DNA of 64,000 nt from Streptomyces rapamycinicus NRRL 5491. GTDB lineage: Bacteria; Actinomycetota; Actinomycetes; Streptomycetales; Streptomycetaceae. The position numbers were made by a program, and so were the translations under genes. A model generated the notes under the pieces. It made no database searches. It was given only the letters and a program-made list of their open reading frames with translations, and had not been told where the DNA came from. Position 1 is the stretch's first letter. Each line of letters starts with the position of its first letter. Of the stretch, positions 8,952 to 16,999 are shown one piece after another. The stretch spans positions 4,464,001 through 4,528,000 of the forward strand of contig NZ_CP085193.1 in NCBI RefSeq assembly GCF_024298965.1, written 5' to 3'.

Positions 8952-10003
8952 GCCGCCTCCATCCAGATGTCGGCGAGCGACTCCTCCAGCGGGATCCTGG
9001 AGCGCCAGCCGAGCCGGTCGCGGGCGGTGCGCACATCGGCCTGCTGCCAGCTGCCGCAGCCGTCCGGGTAGGGGTAGGTGGCGCCGCCGACACCCGCCGG
9101 GCCGCCGCCGTGCTCGCCCGCCACCTGGGGGTGGGAGGGCGCGTGACCGTGGGCGGTGGCGTGGCCGTGGGCCGCGCCATGGGGGTGGGCGGGCGCCGGG
9201 ACGTGGGCCGCGGCGGCCGGGACGTGATGCGGTCCCCCGCGCCCCGGCGGGCTGTCGATCTCGTGCAGGGCGCCGCCGAAGCCCGCCACCCTGGCGAGCA
9301 CGGAGGCCGCCTCGCGCATCCTCACGGCGCGCCCGCTGCCGATGTTGACCACGCCCTGCGCGGCCGACAGCGAGGCCGCGTGGACCGCCCGTGCCACGTC
9401 CCGTACGTCCACGAAGTCGCGCTGCACGCCCAGGCCGCTCAGTTTGAGCTCGCTCTCCCCGGACTGCATCGCGCGCCGCATCGCCTCCGCGAGCCGCCCC
9501 AGCGGCGACCCGGCCGGGGTGCCGGGGCCCACGGGCGAGAAGACCCGCAGCACCACCGCGTCCAGCCCGGAGCCCAGCACCAGCTCGGTCGCGGCGAGCT
9601 TGCTCACGCCGTACGGGCCGCCGGGGCGCGGCACGGCGTCCTCGGCGGTCGACGATCCGGGCTGCGAGGGCCCGTACTCGGAGGAGCAGCCGATCTGGAC
9701 GAGGCGGGCGCCGCAGCCGCTGCGGCGCAGCGACTCGCCGACGGTGGCCACGGCGACGGTGTTGTGCCGGGTGAGCTCGCGCGCCCCGCCACGGGTCGCC
9801 CCGGCGCAGTTGATCACCACGCCGGGGTGGACCGCGTTGAGGAAGCGGGTGAGTGCGCCCGGGCTGCCGTTGGACAGGTCGAACCGCACATCGGCGTCGT
9901 CGCCGCGGCCGAGCGCGGTGAGCTGGACGGCGGGGTCGGCGAGCAGGTGTTCGGCCACATAGCGGCCGAGGAATCCGCCGGACCCGAGCAACAGGACTCT
10001 CAT
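8939..10003 (-). CDS. NAD-dependent epimerase/dehydratase (extended SDR) with His-rich insert
   Basis: A 354-aa protein. The N-terminus MRVLLLGSGGFLG is the Rossmann dinucleotide loop; CSSEYG and the YGVSK pair (Tyr and Lys of the SDR active site) follow, and SPVGPG sits in the substrate part. It therefore resembles UDP-sugar 4-epimerases or dehydratases. Between about residues 255 and 310 a low-complexity insert carries many His residues in HPHGAAHGHATAHGHA, absent from ordinary family members. The ATG at 10003 has GGGGAGG eight bases upstream. Transcribed after the membrane protein and overlapping the spherulin-like gene, it probably supplies a nucleotide sugar to the glycosyltransferase of the same operon; the exact sugar is unknown. 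Confidence 0.85.
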   Translation of the reverse strand: MRVLLLGSGGFLGRYVAEHLLADPAVQLTALGRGDDADVRFDLSNGSPGALTRFLNAVHPGVVINCAGATRGGARELTRHNTVAVATVGESLRRSGCGARLVQIGCSSEYGPSQPGSSTAEDAVPRPGGPYGVSKLAATELVLGSGLDAVVLRVFSPVGPGTPAGSPLGRLAEAMRRAMQSGESELKLSGLGVQRDFVDVRDVARAVHAASLSAAQGVVNIGSGRAVRMREAASVLARVAGFGGALHEIDSPPGRGGPHHVPAAAAHVPAPAHPHGAAHGHATAHGHAPSHPQVAGEHGGGPAGVGGATYPYPDGCGSWQQADVRTARDRLGWRSRIPLEESLADIWMEAACRI

Positions 10004-10100
10004 CGGTCGCGCCTCCCCGTACCGGCGCGCTGATCGGTCATGTCGCAGCTCATGTGGTTGCTCCTCGGACTCATTGAGGGGGGGAAGGACGGGGGGGGGC

Positions 10101-10180
10101 GGGTTCGGTGGGCGCCTTACGGGCGCGGTGGGCCCCTTACGGGCGCGGTGGACGCCTTATGGGCGCGGTGGACGCCTTAT
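10101..10180. repeat. Four tandem 20-bp repeats
   Basis: Four contiguous 20-bp units start at 10101, 10121, 10141 and 10161. The last two are identical and the first two differ by a few bases. The array runs into the 3' end of the membrane protein gene and supplies its TAA stop (10177-10179 on the minus strand). The rest of the 10004-10176 gap is G-rich and shows nothing else. Confidence 0.9.
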
Positions 10181-11634
10181 GGGGCGCGGTCCGGGGCGGT
10201 GCCGGTCGTACGGGTGTCACAGGCGCCCCGGGCGGTACGCGCGCCGGGGTCGCCGTGGGCGGAAGCCCGGCACAGGACGCCGAACGCGCGGATCAGCAGG
10301 GCGAGCGCGGCGGCGCCGCAGGCGGCCGCGGGGACGGCGGCCGCGTCCTGGACGGCGGTCAGCCGTGCCACGGGCTCCCCGAACGGCGCGGCACCCGGCA
10401 GCCGGGCGGCCGCCGCCGTCGCCAGGGCCGCGGCCTGGACCGCACAGGCCACGGCGACGCCGCTGAGCGCGGCCCTCCGGAAGCCGTGGACGGCGAGCAG
10501 CCGGGCGAGGAACAGCAGCCCGCAGAGCGCCACGACGGCGGCCTCGGCCGTCGAGAGGGGCGCGGCGGCGGGAGGCGATCCGGGCACCGTGAGCCGGGCC
10601 GCGAGCACCAGGGCCGCCAGAGCGCAGAGGAAGGCCGTCACCACGCCCGCGAACAGCGGGCGCACCCCGGCCGCGAACTCCCCCAGACCACGGCTGACCG
10701 CCAGCCTGCGGCGCGCCCTGACGGCGAACCAGCGGGCGCACCACGCGGCGGGCGCGGCGGCCAGGGCGAAGAGGACGGCGGCCTCGGCCGCCGGCGCCGC
10801 GTCGTAAGGGCGGCGGCCGTCGAGGAGCCCGGTGAGCAGCCAGTCCCCGGCGGCGGCGTACCCGAGCAGCCACCCGGTGCCGAAGGCGTGCGCCATACGG
10901 CCCCCGCGCCCGCTCCCACGGACGCGCAGGGGACCACGGCGCAGACACAGCCACAGGGCGATGAGCGTCAGGACGGCGCCGCCCACACCCAGGGCGAGGC
11001 CGACGGTGGTGTCCTTACGGATGGCATCACGGATGGCATCGACGCGGAAGGCGGCGGAGGCGGTCGCCGCGCACAGGGCGCCCGGCAGCAGCCACCGCGC
11101 CGCGAGCGTGATCCGCGCGGCCGGCGCGCGCCCCGGCGCGGGGGCGTCCGGGGGCGCGGGCTCCTCGGCGCGCGGCACCCGGGCGTACAGCTCCTCGGCG
11201 AGCGAGAAGACATCGCGGTGCCGGAAGCGCGCGGCGGTGCGATCCGTCACACCGTGGGCCTCCAGCCCGGCGGCGATCTCCAGCGGATCGACGGCGCGGG
11301 CGCACAGGTCGTGGTGGCGGTGCATCAGCGCCCGCACCGGATCGGCGGGCCCGCGCCGCCCCTTCCCCTGCCCCTTCCCGGCGCCGGTGCGCGCGGACGC
11401 CTCGTCCGGCCGCCGGGAGACCGGCACCCGGGAGACCGGCACCCGGGCGGGCCCGGACAGCGCGGCGAGGCCGCGATCGGAGGTGGGGGCGCGATCGGAA
11501 GCGAGGCCGCGATCGGGGGCAGGGCCGCGGTCCGGGGCAGGGCCGCGATCGGGGGCAAGACCGCGATCAGAGGCGAAGCCTCGGTCCGAGGAGGCCGGAT
11601 CGAACGGGCCGTTCCGCCGGGAGGGCGTGGTCAT
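10177..11634 (-). CDS. Polytopic membrane protein of the glycosyltransferase operon
   Basis: A 485-aa protein I cannot place in a named family. Residues 1-130 are disordered and hydrophilic, with six-residue repeats of the type SDRGLA/PDRGPA (about residues 15-55), then a soluble stretch with PVRALMHRHHDLCARAVDP. From about residue 185 to the C-terminus there are roughly nine or ten hydrophobic segments. Its ATG overlaps the glycosyltransferase stop in ATGA (11631-11634), so the two are translationally coupled. By position it could be the export or assembly partner of the transferase, as PelG is in pel operons, but I see no PelG-specific motif. The TAA stop comes from the 20-bp repeat array. 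Confidence 0.75.
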   Translation of the reverse strand: MTTPSRRNGPFDPASSDRGFASDRGLAPDRGPAPDRGPAPDRGLASDRAPTSDRGLAALSGPARVPVSRVPVSRRPDEASARTGAGKGQGKGRRGPADPVRALMHRHHDLCARAVDPLEIAAGLEAHGVTDRTAARFRHRDVFSLAEELYARVPRAEEPAPPDAPAPGRAPAARITLAARWLLPGALCAATASAAFRVDAIRDAIRKDTTVGLALGVGGAVLTLIALWLCLRRGPLRVRGSGRGGRMAHAFGTGWLLGYAAAGDWLLTGLLDGRRPYDAAPAAEAAVLFALAAAPAAWCARWFAVRARRRLAVSRGLGEFAAGVRPLFAGVVTAFLCALAALVLAARLTVPGSPPAAAPLSTAEAAVVALCGLLFLARLLAVHGFRRAALSGVAVACAVQAAALATAAAARLPGAAPFGEPVARLTAVQDAAAVPAAACGAAALALLIRAFGVLCRASAHGDPGARTARGACDTRTTGTAPDRAP

Positions 11635-13523
11635 GCGCCCTCCTCGGACGGGCGCGGGCCCACGCCCAGCGGCTCGCGTGGCGGTGCACCGGCCCAGGTG
11701 GGGGTGTGCTCCGGGGCGGGGCGGGAGGCGGCCGGGCCGGGCGGCCGGTGCCCGGAGCCGTCACCGTCGCGGCCCGCGGTCCAGCGCCCCGGCACATGGG
11801 CCTCGGCGGGGCGGGCGAACGGCAGCGGCCCGCCGCTCTCGCCGACCTCCTCGCGCGGCACCGGGCAGTGCGACATCAGCTCCAGATAGATCCCCCGGAA
11901 CGCCGCGACGTTCTGCTCGACGGTGAACAGCTCCAGCGCACGGGCACGCGCGGCGGCGCCCAGGCGCGCACAGCGCTCGGCGTCGCTCAGCAGCGCCAGG
12001 CACGCGTCCGCGAGCGCCCGGGGATTGCGCGGGGGGACCACAAGGCCGGTCCCGCCGATGACCTCGCACACCGCGCCCACGTCCGTGGACACCGTGGCCC
12101 GTCCGCAGAACATCGCCTCGACCAGCCCGACCGGAAAGCCCTCGACCACGCTGGACAGCACCACGACGCCGCCCGCCCCATAGGCATCGGCCAGGGTCGG
12201 CACCTCGGGGTCGCCGAGCCGCTCGAAGGAGACGGGGTTGTCACCGGCGGAGTGGGCGTCCGCCGCCTCGTCGGGGAAGAGGTGGTCGGCCAGCGCCCGG
12301 CAGTGGGCCGGATAGCCGTCCGGCCCCGGGTCCTCGCCGCGCCGGGTCTCGATGATCCTCAGCCGGGCGTCCGGCTGCCACCGGCGCACCTCCGCGAAGG
12401 CGTGCAGCAGGGCGATGACGTCCTTGGGGGGCTCGATCCGGCCCACCCACACCAGCGTCCGGTCGTCGCCTTCTGAGGGGGCCGCGTCCTGCTCGCCGAC
12501 CTCCGCGAACCGGGCGGCGTCCATGCCCGGGTAGACGGTGCGCAGCCGCTCCCGGTCGGCGCCGCACCGTTCCTGCCAGCGGCGGGTGTGGGTATTTCCG
12601 GGGGTGATCAGATCCGCCCGCGCGTACGCCTCGGCGGCCAGCCGGCCGTGGAACGCGGTCAGCAGGGACCGTACGGGCCCGGAGAGCGGCCGTCCGCTCT
12701 CGGCACCGCCCCCAACGTCCCCACCCGCCGCACCCGCCAGATAGCACTCGCGCAGCCGTACGCCGTACTCGGTGAGCAGCAGCGGGGTGCCGAAGCGGCG
12801 CTTGGCCAGCAACCCGGGGAGCACGGCCGCGCCGCCGGTCGCGGCGTGGCACAGATCCACCCCGGCCAGCCCCGGATCGCCACCGGGCCCGTCGCCGTAC
12901 CAGTCGAGCGAGAGCGGGCGCAGTGCGCGCTCCAGGGCCTCGGTGACGGTCAGCAGATCGGCGACCCGCGCCCGCTGCGCGCCGTGCGGCGCCCCGAGGG
13001 TTCGGCAGGCCCGCTCCAGCGTCCTTACGGCGTCCTCGGAGCGGAGCGCGGCGGACAGTCCGCCGTACTCCCCCGCCAGGTCCGCGAGGCCGTGGAGACC
13101 ATTGGCGAAACGGTCCGCCTGGTCCGTGGAGCACCCGGGCGCACCGGAGCCATGGGGCACACACGAACCATGGGACGCATCAGGACCATGGGGCACACCG
13201 GAGCCGTAGGGCGCGCCGGAGCCGTAAGGCGCGCTGATCGCCGCGGCCAGTTCCCCGAAGTGCTCGGCGAACCGCCGCCGCTGCCGGCGGCCGCCCCACC
13301 CGCCCCGCCGGGGCTCGGGCTCTCCCCACAGCGGCGCCGTGCACACCCGGCCGACATGCCGCGGCAGCTCACCCCAGCCCGCACCCTCCTGGCCGGGGTC
13401 GCGGCTGAGCGCGTACACCTCGAACTCATGCTGGGCGAGCCCGCGCACCAGCCGGTCGCACCACACCCGCGCATCACCGATCGCATACGGATAGCCACCC
13501 TCCGTAAGCAGTCCCACGCGCAT
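11631..13523 (-). CDS. GT4 glycosyltransferase with N-terminal DUF3492 (PelF-type)
   Basis: A 630-aa protein starting MRVGLLTEGGYPYAIGDAR, the characteristic opening of DUF3492 glycosyltransferases such as PelF. The C-terminal GT-B half shows LVWVGRIEPPKDV (near residue 375), VSFERLGDP, and the E-x7-E donor site in VEGFPVGLVEAM, followed by VSTDVGAVCEVI. PelF polymerises cationic N-acetylgalactosamine-type polymer from a UDP-sugar in the cytosol; a similar role is inferred here. A low-complexity stretch of YGSGAPYGSGVPHG type (about residues 100-125) is an insertion. ATG 13523 is preferred over the in-frame start at 13571, because the family N-terminus begins there. First gene of the operon with the membrane protein, epimerase and spherulin-like gene. 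Confidence 0.88.
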   Translation of the reverse strand: MRVGLLTEGGYPYAIGDARVWCDRLVRGLAQHEFEVYALSRDPGQEGAGWGELPRHVGRVCTAPLWGEPEPRRGGWGGRRQRRRFAEHFGELAAAISAPYGSGAPYGSGVPHGPDASHGSCVPHGSGAPGCSTDQADRFANGLHGLADLAGEYGGLSAALRSEDAVRTLERACRTLGAPHGAQRARVADLLTVTEALERALRPLSLDWYGDGPGGDPGLAGVDLCHAATGGAAVLPGLLAKRRFGTPLLLTEYGVRLRECYLAGAAGGDVGGGAESGRPLSGPVRSLLTAFHGRLAAEAYARADLITPGNTHTRRWQERCGADRERLRTVYPGMDAARFAEVGEQDAAPSEGDDRTLVWVGRIEPPKDVIALLHAFAEVRRWQPDARLRIIETRRGEDPGPDGYPAHCRALADHLFPDEAADAHSAGDNPVSFERLGDPEVPTLADAYGAGGVVVLSSVVEGFPVGLVEAMFCGRATVSTDVGAVCEVIGGTGLVVPPRNPRALADACLALLSDAERCARLGAAARARALELFTVEQNVAAFRGIYLELMSHCPVPREEVGESGGPLPFARPAEAHVPGRWTAGRDGDGSGHRPPGPAASRPAPEHTPTWAGAPPREPLGVGPRPSEEGA

Positions 13524-13725
13524 GAGCGCACCCCCGATCTCCCAAACGGGCCGTTCGTCTGCCGTCGTCACCGGCGGCGGCCGCCGTCAGGCAGCGGGAG
13601 CACGTTATGCGCGCAGGGCCATGGCGCGATGGACGGTTGTCCGTCGCACCACCGGAAGGGGTGAACGCACGTGACCTATCGGGAATTCAGGCGTTGCGAG
13701 GCGCTATATGGGCCGTACGGGCCCG

Positions 13726-15354
13726 TCAGCCCTTGGGGAACGGCCAGGCGTTGGGGCGGCAGGTGGCGCCGTCCGTCGACAGGAACTTGGTCTGCTGCAT
13801 CATCACCGGTGCGAGCGCGCCCTGCTTGGAGCAGATCTCGTGGTTGTGGCCGAGACGGTGGCCCACCTCGTGGTTGATGAGCATCTGGCGGTAGGAGTGC
13901 ACCTTGTCGTCGCCGAAGGTCTTGGCGCCCTGCGCCCACCGATAGGCGTTGATCATGACGCGCTCGGTGGACGCCGAGTCGCAGGAGACGTTGTCCTCGG
14001 TGGTGTCCAGGCCGGACTTGGCGCACCACGCCGCCGTGGTCCCGGGGCTCGCGAGGGTGATCACGAAGTCCGCATGCCCGGACGAGACCCGCTCGAAGGT
14101 GCGAACGCCGCCATGCCCCCAACTGCGGTCGTCGTTCAGCGTCTTGTGCACGGCCTCGGCGAACAGCTCGCCGTCGAGCGGCAGTCCCTTCTCCACATCG
14201 ACGCGGTAGCGCAGCACCTGGCCGCGGCCGGGCCCCTTGTCACGCCCGCCGACGGTCCGGAAGGCGCCGGAGCCGCGCAGCTTGGCGTCAAGCGGAAAGA
14301 GGGCCGCCATCTTCTCGTCATAGGTGACGGGGGCGGGCGAGTTCGCCGAGCGGGCCGCACCGCGGCCGTCGTCGGCGTGGGAGCCGCGGCCGCCGCGGGA
14401 GGCGGTGTCGTCGCCGCTCTCCGAACCGCCCCGGGCCTGCGTCTTACCGCCGCCGCCCTGCGGTCCGCTCGCGACCTGTCCGGCCACCACGACGGCCAGC
14501 ACGGTGGTCACGGCCGCGGCGGCGACACCGGTGAACGTGCGCCCCTTACCGCCCTTGGTGACGCCGCGCGCCCCCTTGCCCGGGAGCTCCTGCCCGTCGT
14601 CGTCCGGCCCGTTCCCGCCGTCGCCGCCCGAGCCGCCGCCGAACCCCCCGGAGGGGGTGGCCGCCCGCTGCGTACGGCGCTGCGGGGGCACGCCGCCCGG
14701 CGCACCGGCGGCGAAGACGTCGTCGCCGTCGCAGTCCAGGGCGTCGGGGGTGTCGAACGCCTCGATGTACTCCTTGCGCGGGCCGGGCATCAGACCGGCC
14801 GCGCCCCCCGTGCCGCCTGTGGTCGGGCGCTGCGGCGGGTTCATGGTGCGCATGCCGTAAGGGGGCCGCTGACCGCCGGGACCGCCGCGGAACCCGGGAC
14901 CACCGGGTCCACCGGGTCCACCGGGACCGCCACGACCACCAGGGCCACCGGGTCCACCGGGTCCGCCAGGACCACCGCGACCACCAGGGCCGCCGGGCCC
15001 ACCAGGGCCTCTGACCCCGCCCGGACCGCCGCCGCGGCCGCCGACCGCGCCCCAGCCGCCGCCCGCCTCGCGCTGCTCGGGATGTCCGCCCCTGGTGCGC
15101 GCCGCGGGCCCGTCGGCTCCGTAAGGCAGTCTCGGCACACCCTGCGGCGGGGTGACCCCGGGATCCGGGGCGCCGGGCCCCGGGGCGGCCCGGCGGCGCC
15201 CGGTCCCCGGTCTGCCGCCGTCGGCCGCGGAGGCCTCACCGGACGCGCTGTACTCGACGAACTCGGGGCCCGAGCCCTGCCCCTGGCCGGAGCCCGCCGC
15301 GGCGGACCGGCGTTCCCGGCCCTCCTGGCTGCCACGTGCGCTGTGTTTACCCAC
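13726..15354 (-). CDS. DUF3152 protein: membrane-anchored metzincin-like domain with collagen-like linker
   Basis: A 542-aa protein. The cytosolic part (1-290) is disordered and contains about 50 residues of GGPGGPGGRGGPGG type, collagen-like. A membrane segment follows near residues 295-315 (VAAAAVTTVLAVVVAGQVA). The extracellular C-terminal DUF3152 domain carries HEVGHRLGHNH: His495, Glu496, His499 and His505 match the metzincin zinc motif HExxHxxGxxH, and APVMMQQ just after could be the Met-turn. I infer a zinc protease fold; the substrate is unknown. The GTG at 15354 has GGGAG upstream and overlaps the preceding hydrolase gene by 8 bp. The M. tuberculosis equivalent (Rv3207c) also lies next to moeZ and the TetR gene. 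Confidence 0.85.
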   Translation of the reverse strand: MGKHSARGSQEGRERRSAAAGSGQGQGSGPEFVEYSASGEASAADGGRPGTGRRRAAPGPGAPDPGVTPPQGVPRLPYGADGPAARTRGGHPEQREAGGGWGAVGGRGGGPGGVRGPGGPGGPGGRGGPGGPGGPGGPGGRGGPGGPGGPGGPGFRGGPGGQRPPYGMRTMNPPQRPTTGGTGGAAGLMPGPRKEYIEAFDTPDALDCDGDDVFAAGAPGGVPPQRRTQRAATPSGGFGGGSGGDGGNGPDDDGQELPGKGARGVTKGGKGRTFTGVAAAAVTTVLAVVVAGQVASGPQGGGGKTQARGGSESGDDTASRGGRGSHADDGRGAARSANSPAPVTYDEKMAALFPLDAKLRGSGAFRTVGGRDKGPGRGQVLRYRVDVEKGLPLDGELFAEAVHKTLNDDRSWGHGGVRTFERVSSGHADFVITLASPGTTAAWCAKSGLDTTEDNVSCDSASTERVMINAYRWAQGAKTFGDDKVHSYRQMLINHEVGHRLGHNHEICSKQGALAPVMMQQTKFLSTDGATCRPNAWPFPKG

Positions 15355-16381
15355 GCGCCGCACCGCTCCCGTCCGCGCCGGACACCGGTACGGCCCCCCG
15401 CGCCTCCCGGCTCTCCCGGTCATCTCGTTGATCAACGTCGTCGAGCAGCTCGCGCATCCCGCGCGCCACCGCCTCGGGATACTCCATCATCGCGACATGC
15501 CCGGCGTCCAACAGCGTCAACAGACGCGAGTCGCGGAAGGTGGCGTTGGCCCGATCCGCCATCCTTACGGACACCAACTGGTCCCGGCCGCCGTAGACGA
15601 GCAGTGTCGGGGCGAGCACCCGCTCGGCCTGACGCCACAGGGAGTGCTGACCGCCCAGGGTGTACGAATCGACGACACCGCGTGCGGAGCGGGTGAGCGC
15701 GTCCCAGAAGTACGGGAGGGTGAGCCGGCGTTCGAACTCCTCCACCGCGTGGCCGAAAGCCTCCCGGGTGACCAGGGACGGATCGCCGAAGGTGAGCAGC
15801 ATCACCTCGCGGGTGCGCCGCTCCGCGTCCCAGTCCCTGGTCAAGCGGGTGAACAGCCGGGTCACCCCGGGCACCGCGAGCAGGCCGGTCGGCACCGCGG
15901 TGCGCTGCGGGCGCAGTTCGGGCAGCGCGGGCGAGACGAGCGTGAGGGTGCGCACCAGATCGGGCCGCACCGCCGCGACGCGGGTGGCGATCGCGCCGCC
16001 CATCGAATTGCCGACCAGATGGACCGGTCCGCGGGCCTGCGCGTCGAGGTAGCGGATCATGGCGCGGGCATGGCCGGTTATCGAGTAGTTGCCGTCGTCC
16101 GGCGGCGGGGAGTCGCCGAAGCCGGGGAGGTCGAGCGCCTCGCCCTCCACCCGGTCGGCGAGCAGCTCCATGAGCGCGGACCAGTTCTGCGAGGAGCCGC
16201 CGAGGCCGTGGACGAAGAGCGCGGGCGGCAGCCCGGAGGCGGCCGGCGGACGGCAGCGCACGGTCATCGTGAGCCCCGGGAGGGCGGCGGTCCGCAGCTT
16301 CTCCCCCGCTCCGACCCGCACGGGCCTCGCGGGCGGCACCGCCGCGACGATGCGGGCTTCCGGCGGCTCTGTCGAAGACAT
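15347..16381 (-). CDS. Alpha/beta hydrolase
   Basis: A 344-aa cytosolic hydrolase. FVHGLGGSSQNW carries the oxyanion HG motif; Ser126 in GNSMGG is the nucleophile, Asp in YGGRDQLV and His in DAGHVAMMEYP complete the triad. The charged tail after about residue 310 is non-conserved. The substrate cannot be told from sequence. The TAACAT hexamer lies 6 nt upstream of the ATG, suggesting a leaderless transcript. Its 3' end overlaps the DUF3152 gene by 8 bp, so the two form an operon. Confidence 0.9.
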   Translation of the reverse strand: MSSTEPPEARIVAAVPPARPVRVGAGEKLRTAALPGLTMTVRCRPPAASGLPPALFVHGLGGSSQNWSALMELLADRVEGEALDLPGFGDSPPPDDGNYSITGHARAMIRYLDAQARGPVHLVGNSMGGAIATRVAAVRPDLVRTLTLVSPALPELRPQRTAVPTGLLAVPGVTRLFTRLTRDWDAERRTREVMLLTFGDPSLVTREAFGHAVEEFERRLTLPYFWDALTRSARGVVDSYTLGGQHSLWRQAERVLAPTLLVYGGRDQLVSVRMADRANATFRDSRLLTLLDAGHVAMMEYPEAVARGMRELLDDVDQRDDRESREARGAVPVSGADGSGAARG

Positions 16382-16387
16382 GCGGCA

Positions 16388-16393
16388 ATGTTA
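16388..16393 (-). promoter_or_regulatory. Leaderless-type -10 (TAACAT) for alpha/beta hydrolase 16381
   Basis: The minus strand reads TAACAT, six bases, then the ATG at 16381. Six to seven bases between a TANNNT hexamer and a start codon place transcription at or next to the A of the ATG. Confidence 0.55.
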
Positions 16394-16494
16394 CGAGACG
16401 ATCACGCGCGTGACCGTGTGTTCACGCTCACAGACCACGTAGCGTCCGAAAGTGACCTCTCCTAGGCTCGTAAGTCACAGGGGCGATCACCTTG

Positions 16495-16597
16495 CCACTG
16501 GCTCACCACCGGTTGGCCGCCACCGGGCAGCCGTCGGTGGAAAGCCGCCGTAAGTGGGAACCCATCACTGGCGCCCTCCACTGGCGAACCACCGGTG
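16495..16597. repeat. Two 20-bp direct repeats upstream of the acidic small protein
   Basis: Imperfect copies of CCACTGGCtcACCACCGGT lie at 16495-16514 and 16578-16597, 83 bp apart, in the 250-bp gap between the hydrolase and the 76-aa gene. A GGTGG-rich stretch lies between them. They could be operator sites, perhaps for the TetR protein encoded downstream, but nothing proves this. Confidence 0.5.
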
Positions 16598-16631
16598 CGA
16601 AGCCGCCACAGGGAACAGGGAAGGGGAGTAC

Positions 16632-16862
16632 ATGTCCATCGACCCAACCGACCCCGACACCTTCGAGGACTCCGTGGAGAACGCCGACGAGACCGCCGTG
16701 CGCGACGTCGAGGCTCCCGAGGCGGACGCCGTCGAACAGCACCGCGAGGTGATCTCCCGCCGCGACGAACGGCCCAGGGCCGACGAGTCCATGGAAGCCA
16801 ACGAGGCCGACCGGGCGGAACAGGCACGGATCGTCGAGGAGAACGAGGAGGACTACCGGTGA
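16632..16862 (+). CDS. Small acidic hypothetical protein
   Basis: A 76-aa highly charged protein (MSIDPTDPDTFEDSVENA... ending EENEEDYR) with roughly one third Asp/Glu and no hydrophobic segment. It is probably disordered or helical and cytosolic. The ATG at 16632 has GGGGAG six bases upstream; the longer frame to 16554 lacks such a site. It sits alone between the hydrolase and the TetR gene, preceded by the direct repeats. Codon use is typical of the host. I know no function for this family. Confidence 0.75.
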   Translation: MSIDPTDPDTFEDSVENADETAVRDVEAPEADAVEQHREVISRRDERPRADESMEANEADRAEQARIVEENEEDYR

Positions 16863-16999
16863 CCAGCGTCATTTATGGGCTTTTCATAGAGTCCGGTACA
16901 TGAAATTCTCCGCACGAACAGCGCGCCGCACTGTTACCCAAAAGTACGATGGCGGGCGCGATGGACATCGTGCACAGGGATCATTCATTGGGAGGCGGC

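Noticed and set aside
13607..13725. Short plus-strand frame between the glycosyltransferase and DUF3152 genes
   Set aside because: It runs into the antisense of DUF3152 and has no ribosome site; the 200-bp gap is a plausible promoter region only.
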